The position numbers and the translations under genes were made by a program. A DNA stretch of 64,000 bases from Mycobacterium sp. 3519A (GTDB lineage Bacteria; Actinomycetota; Actinomycetes; Mycobacteriales; Mycobacteriaceae), in contig NZ_OESG01000014.1 in the NCBI RefSeq assembly GCF_900240945.1, positions 1,096,014 to 1,160,013 of the forward strand, in the 5' to 3' direction. The notes under the pieces were generated by a model, which saw nothing but the letters and a program-made list of their open reading frames with translations, made no database searches and had not been told where the DNA came from. Shown in pieces: positions 25,333 through 34,061 of this stretch (the stretch's first letter is position 1; every line of letters starts with the position of its first letter).

Positions 25333-26049
25333 TCACATGGTCGGCAGCTCGGCGACCACCGCGGCCAACCGTGGATCGGATACTTCGATCCTTCCGAACA
25401 GGGCCAGCAGCAACTCGTCGGGCTTAGCGTCGACCGGCTCGTCTCCGCCGGGCAAATGCCCTGTGATTGCGGCCAATTCGACCGTGTCGTCGTTTCCAAG
25501 ACGCACCAGGAGCCGGGTCGAGGTCGGGCTCTCGAGCAGCCGGTTCATCGACTCAGCGGGGCCACGAATGGCGATGGATGCCTCCGCGGCCGGTATCTCC
25601 CATTCGTCTCCGCTTGCGGCGGCGATGTCGTAGCCGTGGACGAGCAGCTCGCACAAGATCCAGCGGGCCCCTCCGCCGGCCGAGATCGTCGATCCACCGT
25701 GGAACGGATACTGGCGGTCGAAGTCGACCTTGGGATAGACGCGGTCGATCACCGTGCGCAGGCTTGTCTCGAGTCGGTCGGCGACATCGTTGATCTCCCG
25801 GTCGGTGTACTCCGAGAGGCAGGTCGCATTCAGCTCGGCAACCTCCTGGTTCGTGGCGCCGCGTCGACGATCGCCAAGAAGCCTGCCGAGCACGGTCACC
25901 ACATGCGCGGCAGTCTCCGCGGCCGTCCAGGCGAGCCCGGGTACCGGTCGCGCGGCGCGAGTCGGATCGAGCCCGCGGACCATCGAGACCAACCGCCGCC
26001 CGCTGTCGTCCAGCGCTGCGAGGATGTCGGGTTTGGCTGCCTCTTCCAC
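25333..26049 (-). CDS. Maleylpyruvate isomerase-family mycothiol-dependent enzyme (DinB-like)
   Basis: The N-terminal domain has the DinB-like bundle with LAWTAAETAAHVVTVLGRLL, where the His is a likely metal ligand, and ARWILCELLVHGYDIAAA with a second His. These are the metal-site segments of the MDMPI family, enzymes that use mycothiol as cofactor. The C-terminal domain is SCP2-like (TRLLVRLGNDDTVELAAITGHLPGG). The start is taken at the GTG at 26049 (VEEAAKPDIL), giving 238 residues; longer frames upstream overlap the next gene's promoter. The reaction is unknown. Confidence 0.7.
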   Translation of the reverse strand: MEEAAKPDILAALDDSGRRLVSMVRGLDPTRAARPVPGLAWTAAETAAHVVTVLGRLLGDRRRGATNQEVAELNATCLSEYTDREINDVADRLETSLRTVIDRVYPKVDFDRQYPFHGGSTISAGGGARWILCELLVHGYDIAAASGDEWEIPAAEASIAIRGPAESMNRLLESPTSTRLLVRLGNDDTVELAAITGHLPGGDEPVDAKPDELLLALFGRIEVSDPRLAAVVAELPTM

Positions 26050-26130
26050 CCGATGAGCGTACGGCGGGTGCCAATTCGTGCCTGCCGGACGTATCGTCGA
26101 CAGTGAGCCCTGCACCTCGAGGGGGCAAAG

Positions 26131-26382
26131 ATGATGTTGAAGAAAATTGCAGCCGCAGTTGCCGTCGCCGCTTCGCTGGGCGTCGGCGCCGTCGGACTCG
26201 GCGCTGGTGCCGCCCAGGCTGATCCGGGCTGGGGCCCGAACATTCCGTGGATTCCCGGGCCGGGAGACTGGGTGCCGGACGTCGACGTATGGCCGGGACC
26301 CGGGGACGTCGCGAAGTTCTGTCCGTGGCACTCGCCGCCCGGTCACTGGATCGGCGGACCGCACGGCATCCCCTGCACCTAG
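26131..26382 (+). CDS. Small secreted Trp/Pro-rich protein
   Basis: The protein has 83 residues. The signal peptide (LKKIAAAVAVAASLGVGAVG) ends at AAQA near residue 30. The mature peptide is rich in Trp, Pro and Gly (PGWGPNIPWIPGPGDWVPD, VWPGPGDV) and has two Cys. GAGGGGG stands 7 bases before two consecutive ATGs. Similar short secreted proteins are found throughout mycobacteria; function unknown. Confidence 0.7.
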   Translation: MMLKKIAAAVAVAASLGVGAVGLGAGAAQADPGWGPNIPWIPGPGDWVPDVDVWPGPGDVAKFCPWHSPPGHWIGGPHGIPCT

Positions 26383-26418
26383 CGCCGCCAGGGACGGTCC
26401 TCGGCCATAGGTAGTCTC

Positions 26419-26832
26419 GTGGCCGTGCGCTTCGACCTGCTCTCGCCCGCGATCGAGGTCGGCCTCGTGACGACGAACCTGGACGCGATGGTCGCTTTCT
26501 ACGAGGGCTTCCTCGGGCTGGAGTGCCAGGGCGACGTCGAGTTCCCCGGCGGGTCGCAACGCCGGTATTCGCTCGGCAAGAACGTGGTCAAGCTCGTGAC
26601 CTACGACCCGCCGCCACCGCAACCGGCCACACCGGGCGGCGGCCGCGCCCGGGCCGGCGTCAGATACTTCACCATCGGGGTGGCGAACCTGCACGCGGTG
26701 GCCGAGGCGTTCGCCGCCTCCGACTACGAGATCGTCGAACCGGTGACGGAGTTCGCGCCGGTGCCGGGCATGGGCTGGATGTTCGTCGCCGACCCCGACG
26801 GCAACTGGATCGAACTGTTCGGCACGCTGTGA
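26419..26832 (+). CDS. VOC-family (glyoxalase-like) protein
   Basis: A paired beta-alpha-beta-beta-beta fold: AIEVGLVTTNLDAMVAFYEGFLGLE in the first half and FTIGVANLHAVAEAFAASDYEI in the second. It ends with MFVADPDGNWIELFG, which carries the metal-binding Glu. VOC proteins include glyoxalases, dioxygenases and resistance proteins, so the reaction is open. The GTG at 26419 is the annotated start; the GTG at 26425 is also possible. It overlaps the rhomboid gene by GTGA, so both are translated together. Confidence 0.8.
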   Translation: MAVRFDLLSPAIEVGLVTTNLDAMVAFYEGFLGLECQGDVEFPGGSQRRYSLGKNVVKLVTYDPPPPQPATPGGGRARAGVRYFTIGVANLHAVAEAFAASDYEIVEPVTEFAPVPGMGWMFVADPDGNWIELFGTL

Positions 26833-27689
26833 CCTATCCGCCCCCGCCGCAGGCGCCGCCGACCTGCTACCGACATCCCGACCGCGTCACCTATGTCAGC
26901 TGCACGCGTTGCCACCGACCCATCTGCCCGGAGTGCATGCGTAACGCCGCCGTAGGCCACCAGTGCGCCGAGTGCGTCAACGCGGGCGCGCAATCGGTGC
27001 GTCAGCCGCAGACGGTGGCCGGTGCCCGGCAGGGCGCCCGCACGCCCGTCGTCACCTACACGCTGATCGCCGTCAACGTGCTGCTGTTCGTGTTGGAAGC
27101 GGTGACACCGGGCCTGCAGCGCCAACTCGTGCTGTTCGCGCCCGCCGTCGCCGACGGCGACTACTACCGGCTGGTGACGTCGGCCTTCATGCACTATGGC
27201 ATCGCGCATCTGCTGTTCAACATGTACGCGCTCTACGTGATCGGCGCCCCGCTCGAAAATTGGCTTGGCAGAATGCGTTTCACCGCCCTGTACGCGTTGA
27301 GCGCATTGGGCGGTTCGGTCCTGGTGTATCTCCTCTCGCCGCTGGGGGCCGCGACGGCAGGCGCGTCGGGCGCGGTGTTCGGGTTGTTCGGCGCCTACTT
27401 CGTGGTGAGTAAGCGGCTCAACCTGAACGTCGGCTGGGTGGTCGGGCTGATCGTGCTGAACCTGGCGTTCACGTTCGTGATCCCGGCGCTGGGCGGACAG
27501 CAGATCAGTTGGCAGGGCCACATCGGCGGACTGGTCACCGGCGCGGTGGTCGCCGCGGCCTACGCCTACGCCCCTCGCGAGCGGCGCATCCTGATCCAGG
27601 TGTCGACGTCGGTTGCGCTGCTGGTGCTCTTCGTCGCGTTGATCGGCTGGCGGACAACCGATCTGCTCACCCGGTTCGGCATCACCTGA
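26829..27689 (+). CDS. Rhomboid intramembrane serine protease with N-terminal zinc finger
   Basis: Residues 13-47 carry a B-box-like zinc finger (CYRHPD, CTRCHRPICPECM, HQCAEC). The rest is a rhomboid core with seven probable membrane helices: FMHYGIAHLLFNMYALY, catalytic Ser180 in GASGAVFG and His231 in GHIGG. The layout is that of the mycobacterial rhomboid Rv0110. It should cut single-pass membrane substrates inside the bilayer. The start is fixed by GTGA overlap with the VOC gene. Substrates are unknown. Confidence 0.9.
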   Translation: MTYPPPPQAPPTCYRHPDRVTYVSCTRCHRPICPECMRNAAVGHQCAECVNAGAQSVRQPQTVAGARQGARTPVVTYTLIAVNVLLFVLEAVTPGLQRQLVLFAPAVADGDYYRLVTSAFMHYGIAHLLFNMYALYVIGAPLENWLGRMRFTALYALSALGGSVLVYLLSPLGAATAGASGAVFGLFGAYFVVSKRLNLNVGWVVGLIVLNLAFTFVIPALGGQQISWQGHIGGLVTGAVVAAAYAYAPRERRILIQVSTSVALLVLFVALIGWRTTDLLTRFGIT

Positions 27690-27740
27690 CGTTTGCCCGC
27701 CGCTCAGCCGCCGGCCACCTGGGAATGCCAACGTGGCAAC

Positions 27741-28118
27741 ATGAGCGTGGCGCCGACCTTGCTGGTCTTCGTTGTGCTCAACAGCTTCACCTTCGGCGTA
27801 GACCTGGCGCTCCTGAGCGTGCTGCACGGCGGGCTGCGGATGCCTCTGGCGGTCGCCGTCACGGTGGCTTACGCGTGCGCATTCACGCTGAGCTACTTCC
27901 TGAACCGCACGTTCAACTTCCGCTCACACAGCGCAGTGGGTCCGCAATTCGCGGTCTACGTGATGGTGGTCGCGGTGAACTACCTCGCGTTCATCCTCGG
28001 TGTCACCAGTGGGCTGGTGGCATTGGGCATCGAGTATCGCGCCGCGCGGATTGCGGCGGGCGCGTGCGAGGCGGTCTACATGTACAGCGCGATGCGCTGG
28101 GTCGTGTTCCGGCGCTGA
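27741..28118 (+). CDS. GtrA-family membrane protein
   Basis: About 125 residues with four membrane helices. The pattern LLVFVVLNSFTFGVDLALLSVL, FTLSYFLNRTFNFRSH, FAVYVMVVAVNYLAF, ending MRWVVFRR, is that of GtrA-like proteins, which help move polyprenyl-linked sugars across the membrane. No glycosyltransferase partner is adjacent. The ATG at 27741 starts shortly before the first helix. Confidence 0.8.
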   Translation: MSVAPTLLVFVVLNSFTFGVDLALLSVLHGGLRMPLAVAVTVAYACAFTLSYFLNRTFNFRSHSAVGPQFAVYVMVVAVNYLAFILGVTSGLVALGIEYRAARIAAGACEAVYMYSAMRWVVFRR

Positions 28119-28123
28119 GGGGC

Positions 28124-29071
28124 CTAACGCATCGACGGAAGCCCGAACACGCCGAACAGGTTCGGGTCGAGAAACACTGTGATGGCCGATATTCCGTCCC
28201 GGCCCGCGGTTAGCACATGGATCGCGTGCGCCTGCAGCGCACCCGCGGCGTCGCGGCGGTAATCAGCGACCGCCGGTTGCCCGTTCGCGGAGGTGGGCAC
28301 CATCAGCACAGCGCCCGCTTCGGCGAACGCCCGCGCAGACAGGAACCGCGTCACCGCATCCCGGCCCGTGAACCAGGCTGCGAACGGCGGCATTTCGAGT
28401 TTGACGTCATCCTGCAGCAGCGCCGTCAACGCGGCCATGTCACCGTTCTCGAAGGCCGCGCAATAGCGTTCGACCAACGCGAGCAACTCGCGGTCCTCCG
28501 GTTCCATGATGTCGTCGTCATTCGGTGCGACCTCGGCCAGGTGGGCGCGCGCTCGCTGCAACGCGCTGTTCACCGCCGCGGGTGTGGTCTCGAGCAGTTC
28601 GGCCACTTCGGCGGCGCTGAACTGCACCACGTCCCGCAGGATCAACACCGCGCGCTGCCGTGCAGGAAGCTCCTGCAGCGCGGTGACGATCGCCAGTCGG
28701 ATGCTCTGCCGCGTCGCGACCGCGACCTCAGGGGTGAAGGTGTCTGGAATCGGTTCGAGCCATGGATATCCGGCCTTGCTCGCATCGATGTCGACGTCCG
28801 GGTCCACCGAGCCCGCGCCGAGTCCGGCGGGCAACACCCGGCGGGCGCGATGCTGTAGCGCCCGCAGACACGCCATGGTCGCGATGCGATACAGCCATGT
28901 CCGCAACGCCGCCCGACCTTCGAAATCTTCGTACCCCCGCCAGCCGCGCAGGTACGTCTCCTGGACCAGGTCCTCGGCGTCCTGCACCGAGCCGAGCATC
29001 CGATAGCAGTGCGCGATCAACTCGGCCCGATAAGGCGCCGCCTGGTCGATGAATTCCTGCTGGGCGGGCAC
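28124..29071 (-). CDS. ECF sigma factor, SigG-like, with C-terminal SnoaL-like domain
   Basis: Sigma region 2 is ELIAHCYRMLGSVQDAEDLVQETYLRGWRGYEDFEG with RTWLYRIAT. Region 4 is LPARQRAVLILRDVVQFSAAEVAELLETTPAAVNSALQRARA. A SnoaL-like domain of about 110 residues follows and ends FLDPNLFGVFGLPS. This three-part build is that of mycobacterial SigG, whose extra domain is thought to modulate activity. AAAGGAGG, whose GGAGG is at 29077-29081, stands 5 bases before the GTG at 29071 and decides the start over the ATG at 29089. It is divergent from an SDR gene with an inverted repeat between them. No anti-sigma gene is adjacent. Confidence 0.88.
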   Translation of the reverse strand: MPAQQEFIDQAAPYRAELIAHCYRMLGSVQDAEDLVQETYLRGWRGYEDFEGRAALRTWLYRIATMACLRALQHRARRVLPAGLGAGSVDPDVDIDASKAGYPWLEPIPDTFTPEVAVATRQSIRLAIVTALQELPARQRAVLILRDVVQFSAAEVAELLETTPAAVNSALQRARAHLAEVAPNDDDIMEPEDRELLALVERYCAAFENGDMAALTALLQDDVKLEMPPFAAWFTGRDAVTRFLSARAFAEAGAVLMVPTSANGQPAVADYRRDAAGALQAHAIHVLTAGRDGISAITVFLDPNLFGVFGLPSMR

Positions 29072-29119
29072 GGCGTCCTCCTTTAACATGCTTCCCCAAT
29101 ACAGATCCCTGCCGCGGCC

Positions 29120-29150
29120 CGAATTCATCGGCCGGGCCCAGATGAATTCG
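29120..29150. promoter_or_regulatory. 10-base inverted repeat between sigma factor and SDR genes
   Basis: CGAATTCATC (29120-29129) and GATGAATTCG (29141-29150) are perfect complements with an 11-base spacer. The centre lies about midway between the two divergent start codons, a typical place for a shared operator. Confidence 0.55.
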
Positions 29151-29175
29151 CGCGGTCCGGTGTCTCTGAATCGGT

Positions 29176-29892
29176 ATGAACCAACACAGCATCGCCCTTG
29201 CCGGTTCGACCGTGATCGTCACCGGCGCCAGCAGAGGATTCGGCCGAGGCATCGCCGAGGCATTCACCGCCGCGGGAGCACACGTCGTGGGTGTTGCGCG
29301 CAGTGGCGGCACAGTCACCGCCGATGCCGCCGACCCGGCCACCGCTCACCGGCTCATCGACCAGTTCGCGCCGCGTACCGTGGTGCTGTGCGCAGGCGCC
29401 GCACCGCAGATGAGTCCACTGCAGCAGCAGACGTGGGAATCGTTCAGCCTGAATTGGAATGTCGATGTGGCCCAGGCCTTTCACTGGATCCGCGAAGCAC
29501 TGTTGCGGCCGTTGGCGCCCGGCAGCACGGTGATCGCAATGTCCAGCGGCGCAGCGATCAACGGGTCGCCGCTCAGCGGCGGCTACGCAGGCGCGAAGGC
29601 CACCGTCAGGATGATCACCGGGTACGCGGCGCTGGAGTCGGAGCGGGCCGGCCTCGGCATCGACTTCGTCTCGGTGCTGCCGTCGTTGACGCCTGCCACT
29701 GAACTCGGCGCGAAAGCGGTGGCGGCCTACGCGGCGCGGCAGGGCGTCGACGTCGAACAGTTCGCTCAGTCGCTACAACCCGCGCTCACCGCCGAGCAGG
29801 TCGGCAAGTCCATCCTCGAGATCGCCGCCGCGGGACCGCGCGGAGACCGGGCCTACATGCTCGGCCCGGCGGGCTTGTCACCGTTGGGCTGA
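29176..29892 (+). CDS. SDR-family NAD(P)-dependent oxidoreductase
   Basis: A classical short-chain dehydrogenase of 238 residues: TVIVTGASRGFGRGIAEAF for cofactor binding, CAGAA at the NNAG position, the catalytic Ser in AMSSGAAI, and Tyr-Lys in YAGAKATVRMI. The C-terminal part is short. The substrate is unknown. It is divergent from the SigG-like gene over a 100-base gap with a 10-base inverted repeat, so it is a candidate member of that sigma factor's regulon. Confidence 0.85.
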   Translation: MNQHSIALAGSTVIVTGASRGFGRGIAEAFTAAGAHVVGVARSGGTVTADAADPATAHRLIDQFAPRTVVLCAGAAPQMSPLQQQTWESFSLNWNVDVAQAFHWIREALLRPLAPGSTVIAMSSGAAINGSPLSGGYAGAKATVRMITGYAALESERAGLGIDFVSVLPSLTPATELGAKAVAAYAARQGVDVEQFAQSLQPALTAEQVGKSILEIAAAGPRGDRAYMLGPAGLSPLG

Positions 29893-29920
29893 GTTGAGGC
29901 GAATGTGGGTATCCGGACGT

Positions 29921-30136
29921 ATGGCGTTCAAACTCACATACATCGACGGACAAGAAGACACCTACGACGACGACACCAAGTGGGAAATCGACGACGGTGT
30001 CCTCAAGCTGGGCCGCGGTGACGGCGACTGGTCGGTGCTGGTGTCGCCGGGGCACTGGGCCACGATCGAATTGGGCCAAACCGGCAAAAAGAAGGATGAA
30101 AAGGACGAGAAGGCCGAAAAAGGTGAGGACTCCTAG
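29921..30136 (+). CDS. Small acidic/lysine-rich protein of unknown function
   Basis: Seventy-one residues from the ATG at 29921: FKLTYIDGQEDTYDDDTKWEIDDGVLKLG, then a strand-rich middle (WSVLVSPGHWATIEL) and a highly charged Lys/Glu tail (KKKDEKDEKAEKGED). The tail suggests a disordered end. No family is recognised with certainty. It starts 28 bases after the SDR and may be co-transcribed. Its TAG shares CTAG with the convergent kup stop. Confidence 0.6.
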   Translation: MAFKLTYIDGQEDTYDDDTKWEIDDGVLKLGRGDGDWSVLVSPGHWATIELGQTGKKKDEKDEKAEKGEDS

Positions 30137-32043
30137 ACCTCGATGCGCGACCCGATGATCACCGTGCGGTCCCACGGCAAGTTGAAGAACGCGGCGGCGT
30201 CAGCGGTGATGTGCGACGTCGCGATGAACAAGCGTTTGCGCCACGGCGCCATCGAGGGTTCGTCTCCGCTAACCAGTTCGAGCTTGGACAAGAAGTACGA
30301 CGCGGTTTCGACGTCGATGTGACCTTCGGTGTGAGCCGGGTCGAGCAGTGTCAGCGCGTGTGGAACATTCGGTCGCTCCAGGTAGCCGTAGCACGCCCTG
30401 ACGTGGATGATGCCGTCACGCCGGTAGCCCAGTTCGTCGATGGTGATCCGCTGGTCGTCGGACAGTCGGGGCACCGGAACCGTCTCGATAGACATGATCA
30501 CCACATGCCGGTGCAGCACCCGGTTGTGTTCGACGTTGGCCCGCATCGCCAGGGGCGCAGTCTCTTTCCCTCTGTTGAGGAACACCGCGGTGCCCTTGAC
30601 CCGCACCAGCGGCGGCTTGCAGTGCCGCAGCCCCTCGACGAACTCACGCAGCGGACCTTCCGCCTTTTCCCTTGCCTTCGTGACGATCTCGCGGCCCTTC
30701 TGCCACGTGGTCATCACGGTGAACGTGACCGCGGCGATGAGCAGCGGCAGCCAGGCGCCGTGCATCAGCTTGGTCATGTTCGCGGCGAGGAACATGCCGT
30801 CGACGGCCAGCAGGAACCCGCCGCCGATCAGCACCGCCCACAGCGGCCACGCCCACCGCGTTCTGGCGTAGTAGAAGAACAGCGCGGTGACGATGCTGAT
30901 GGTGCCCGTCACCGCCATGCCGTACGCGTAACCCAATGCGGCCGAACTGCGGAACGCGAAGACCAGGATCAGCACCATCACCAACAGCACACCGTTGATC
31001 CACGGTACATAGATCTGCCCGATGGTCGACGCCGACGTGTGTTCGATGCGCAGTCGCGGTAGGTAACCGAGTCGAGCGGCCTGCGACGCGACCGAGAACG
31101 CGCCGGTGATCACCGCCTGCGACGCGATCACCGTCGCCGCAGTCGCCAGCAGCACCATCGGGATTCGCGCCCATTCCGGGGTGAGCAGGAAGAACGGCGC
31201 CCTCACCTTCGCCTCGTCGGCAAGCACCAGCGCGCCCTGGCCGAAGTAGTTCAGCGTGCAGGCGGGCAGCACCAAACCGAGCCAGCCCACTGTGATCGCT
31301 TTGCGGCCGAAGTGCCCCATATCGGCGTACAGCGCCTCGGCGCCGGTGACGGACAGCACGATCGCCGCAAGCGAGAAGAACGCAATGTGGAAGTGGCTCA
31401 ACAGGAATGTGGCCGCGTAGGTCGGCGACAACGCCCTCAGGATCTCCGGGTTGTCGACGATCCCGTGGACCCCGCACGCGCCGATCGCGACGAACCAGGC
31501 GATCATCACCGGCCCGAAGAACCTCCCGACCACCGCCGTACCGTGGCGCTGAACGGCGAACAGTCCCATGATGATCAGCGCCGTGATCGGCACGACGAAG
31601 TCTCTGAAGTCAGGCTCGATCACCTTGAGACCCTCGACAGCGGACAGCACCGAAATAGCGGGCGTGATCATGCTGTCGCCGAAGAACAACGCGGCCCCGA
31701 ACACGCCGAGTACGGCCAGCACCATGGCTGTGCGCCGCCCCGGCTGTCCTGTCCATCTGCGCAGCAGCGTGATCAGCGCCATGATCCCGCCCTCGCCGTT
31801 GTTGTCGGCGCGCATCACCAGCGTGACGTAGGTCAGCGTGACGATGATCATCACCGACCAGAAGATCGTCGACACGACGCCATACACATTGGCGGTCGAG
31901 ATCGGTACCGGGTGGGGGTCACCGGGATTGAACACGGTCTGCAGCGTGTAGATGGGGCTGGTGCCGATGTCGCCGAACACCACGCCCAACGCGCCGATCA
32001 CGATCGCGGGGCGAAGACCTCGCCGACTGTCCACAGATGACAT
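30133..32043 (-). CDS. kup: Kup-family potassium uptake protein
   Basis: The protein opens IVIGALGVVFGDIGTSPIYTL, the hallmark of KUP transporters. It has about 12 membrane helices, the NGEGGIMAL segment, and a 180-residue cytosolic C-terminal domain ending in the typical FFNLPWDRTVIIGSRIEV. Kup imports K+ with H+. Length (636) agrees with E. coli Kup. The ATG at 32043 fits the family start; upstream frame adds nothing similar. No riboswitch-like leader was seen in the 33 bases before the divergent esterase gene. Confidence 0.93.
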   Translation of the reverse strand: MSSVDSRRGLRPAIVIGALGVVFGDIGTSPIYTLQTVFNPGDPHPVPISTANVYGVVSTIFWSVMIIVTLTYVTLVMRADNNGEGGIMALITLLRRWTGQPGRRTAMVLAVLGVFGAALFFGDSMITPAISVLSAVEGLKVIEPDFRDFVVPITALIIMGLFAVQRHGTAVVGRFFGPVMIAWFVAIGACGVHGIVDNPEILRALSPTYAATFLLSHFHIAFFSLAAIVLSVTGAEALYADMGHFGRKAITVGWLGLVLPACTLNYFGQGALVLADEAKVRAPFFLLTPEWARIPMVLLATAATVIASQAVITGAFSVASQAARLGYLPRLRIEHTSASTIGQIYVPWINGVLLVMVLILVFAFRSSAALGYAYGMAVTGTISIVTALFFYYARTRWAWPLWAVLIGGGFLLAVDGMFLAANMTKLMHGAWLPLLIAAVTFTVMTTWQKGREIVTKAREKAEGPLREFVEGLRHCKPPLVRVKGTAVFLNRGKETAPLAMRANVEHNRVLHRHVVIMSIETVPVPRLSDDQRITIDELGYRRDGIIHVRACYGYLERPNVPHALTLLDPAHTEGHIDVETASYFLSKLELVSGDEPSMAPWRKRLFIATSHITADAAAFFNLPWDRTVIIGSRIEV

Positions 32044-32076
32044 CGTTACATCCAACGCTGTGCGCCAAGATGAATC

Positions 32077-33234
32077 GTGCCTGTTGTGATCATCGTCGCC
32101 GCCCTGCTGGTGGTGCCGACCGCGGTGGCCGTGCTGGGCACCTACCTCTATCGCGTGCCCTACCTCGGGTTGGCGACCGCCTTCGTGCCCTGGTATCTGC
32201 CGTGGCTGACGGTCGCCGCGGTCGCAGGCGGGGTGCTCGCGCTGATCCACTGGCGGGTGCGTCGGGGTCGCATCGGCGCCGCACTGGCCGTCGTTGCCGC
32301 CCTTACCGTCGCGGGCGCAGCGGTGATCGACGCCAGGATGATCGCGGCGGTCGAACAAGCCGGCGCCGACATCCGATTGACCGACACGTTCGGCATCGGC
32401 GTGCCCAGATACGCGGCGCCGGACGACGTGGCAACCTACGGCACCTACGACGGCGCGCCGCTGCGTCTGGCGGTCTTTCGTCCACGTGAAACCAGCTCGC
32501 ACGCACCGGTTTTCGTTTACATTCACGGCGGCGGCTGGGTCGCAGGCGACCTGACATCCCGCAGCGCAGACCTGCGATGGTTCGCCGAGCGGGGCTGGCT
32601 GGTGGTCAGCGTCGACTACACGCTGTCATCGGCCGACCGGCACCTGTGGAACGTCACCCAGGACCAGATCGGCTGCGCGCTGGGCTGGGTAGTCGCGAAC
32701 GCACACAAATACGGCGGTGACCCGGCGCGGCTGTCGGTGTCAGGGCACTCGGCGGGCGGAAACCTCGCCATCAACACCGCTTACCTCGCCGCCGCGGGGC
32801 AACTGCGTTCGTCCTGCGGCGGCATCATGCCGAAGGTGGCGGCGGTGTCTGCGATCTATCCCGTCGTCGACCCCGTCGGCTTTTACGACAACCCCGATCC
32901 CGCATTGGGTGGGCGTTCCCGTGCCATGGTCGGCGCGTACACCGGCGGCTCACCGCGCCAGTTCCCTGACCGCTACGCAGCCATTGCATCCAACAGCCAC
33001 CTGACCGCGACCGCGCCGCCCACGTTGATCGTCGTCGGCGAGGCCGACCACCTGGTGCCGGTGGCGGGCACCTACCGGTTCGTCGACCTGGCTAAGGCGG
33101 CCGGGGTTGACGTGGAACTGGTGGCGGTGCCGTACGCCGACCACGTCTACGACGGCCGTCGCGGCAGCGTCGGCGAGCAGGCCTACCGACAGATCACTGC
33201 GCGCTGGTTGCGCGAGGTCGGACAGGGGCCGTGA
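32077..33234 (+). CDS. Membrane-anchored alpha/beta hydrolase (HSL-type esterase)
   Basis: Two or three membrane helices fill residues 1-90. An esterase domain follows with YIHGGGWVAGDL (oxyanion HGGGW), VSGHSAGGNLAIN (nucleophile Ser), GEADHLVP (Asp) and PYADHVYDG (His). The order is that of hormone-sensitive-lipase-like carboxylesterases. The catalytic domain probably faces one side of the membrane. Substrate unknown; short-chain lipid esters are likely from family. It is divergent from kup with only 33 bases between start codons. Confidence 0.85.
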   Translation: MPVVIIVAALLVVPTAVAVLGTYLYRVPYLGLATAFVPWYLPWLTVAAVAGGVLALIHWRVRRGRIGAALAVVAALTVAGAAVIDARMIAAVEQAGADIRLTDTFGIGVPRYAAPDDVATYGTYDGAPLRLAVFRPRETSSHAPVFVYIHGGGWVAGDLTSRSADLRWFAERGWLVVSVDYTLSSADRHLWNVTQDQIGCALGWVVANAHKYGGDPARLSVSGHSAGGNLAINTAYLAAAGQLRSSCGGIMPKVAAVSAIYPVVDPVGFYDNPDPALGGRSRAMVGAYTGGSPRQFPDRYAAIASNSHLTATAPPTLIVVGEADHLVPVAGTYRFVDLAKAAGVDVELVAVPYADHVYDGRRGSVGEQAYRQITARWLREVGQGP

Positions 33235-33248
33235 GCCGGGCCGGTCCC

Positions 33249-33254
33249 TATCAT
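33249..33254 (+). promoter_or_regulatory. -10 box of a probable leaderless transcript
   Basis: TATCAT ends 6 bases before the ATG at 33261. It lies just past the esterase stop, so the next gene can be transcribed on its own. Confidence 0.45.
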
Positions 33255-33260
33255 GACGGG

Positions 33261-34061
33261 ATGGCCGACGAGCTCGACCAGTTGTACGAGGCCAAGCCCG
33301 ACGAGTTCACCGCGCTGCGCACCAAGCTGGCCGCAGCGGCCAAGAAGCGCGGGGACGCCGACGCGGCCAAGGCGATCTCCGCCGCGCGTAAACCGACGAC
33401 GGCGGCGTGGGTGGTCAACCGGCTGGCGGTCCGCGAACCCGACACCAGGACCCGCCTGGCCGATCTCGGTGAACGGTTGAAGGACGCCCACTCGTCGATG
33501 GCGGGCGACCGCATCCGCGAGCTGTCCCGCGAACAACGCCGCCTCGTCGACGACCTGGCACGAGCCGCATTCGAGGAGGCCGAGTTGGCCAACCCCACCG
33601 CCGCGGTACGCGACGACGTGACCGGCACGCTGCAGGCCGCCATCGCCGACCCCGACGTCGCTGCCCGCCTCGGCAGGCTGACCAAGGCCGAACAGTGGTC
33701 GGGGTTCGGCGAATTCGGCGACAGTGCAATGGTTTTCACGCCCACCCGCAAGCCGCGTAGTGAGCAGCCCGCCGCAGCGCCCAAGCCCGAACCCGACGAT
33801 GACGAGACCAAACAGCGGAAGGAGGCGCGGGCCGCCATCGCCGCCGCGGAACGCGCCAAGGCCGACGCGGATGCGGCGCTGACCGAATTGCAATCCGACG
33901 TCGCCACCGCGCGGCTGCGCCGCGACGACGCCCGCAGGCGACTCGAGGATGCCGAGAACGCGTTGGCCGCCGCCGACGACGCCTACGACAAGGGCAAGCA
34001 GGCCAGCCGCGACGCCGCGGCCGCGGTCAAAGAGGCGAAAGCGCGGCTGAAGTCTAAGTGA
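33261..34061 (+). CDS. Conserved coiled-coil protein of unknown function
   Basis: The protein has 266 residues and is almost wholly helical. The N-terminal part (ADELDQLYEAKPDEFTALRTKLAAAAKKRGD) leads to the conserved KPTTAAWVVNRLA segment, which is recognisable in many actinobacterial proteins of unknown role. The C-terminal 80 residues form an Ala/Arg/Asp-rich coiled coil. A GTG at 33231 overlapping the esterase stop is possible, but the ATG at 33261 has a -10 box at the right distance. The end overlaps the convergent methyltransferase gene by 8 bases. Confidence 0.7.
   Translation: MADELDQLYEAKPDEFTALRTKLAAAAKKRGDADAAKAISAARKPTTAAWVVNRLAVREPDTRTRLADLGERLKDAHSSMAGDRIRELSREQRRLVDDLARAAFEEAELANPTAAVRDDVTGTLQAAIADPDVAARLGRLTKAEQWSGFGEFGDSAMVFTPTRKPRSEQPAAAPKPEPDDDETKQRKEARAAIAAAERAKADADAALTELQSDVATARLRRDDARRRLEDAENALAAADDAYDKGKQASRDAAAAVKEAKARLKSK

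Noticed and set aside
32044..32076. Riboswitch (c-di-AMP ydaO type) in front of kup
   Set aside because: Only 33 bases separate kup from the divergent esterase start, too short for that element, and no matching structure was seen.
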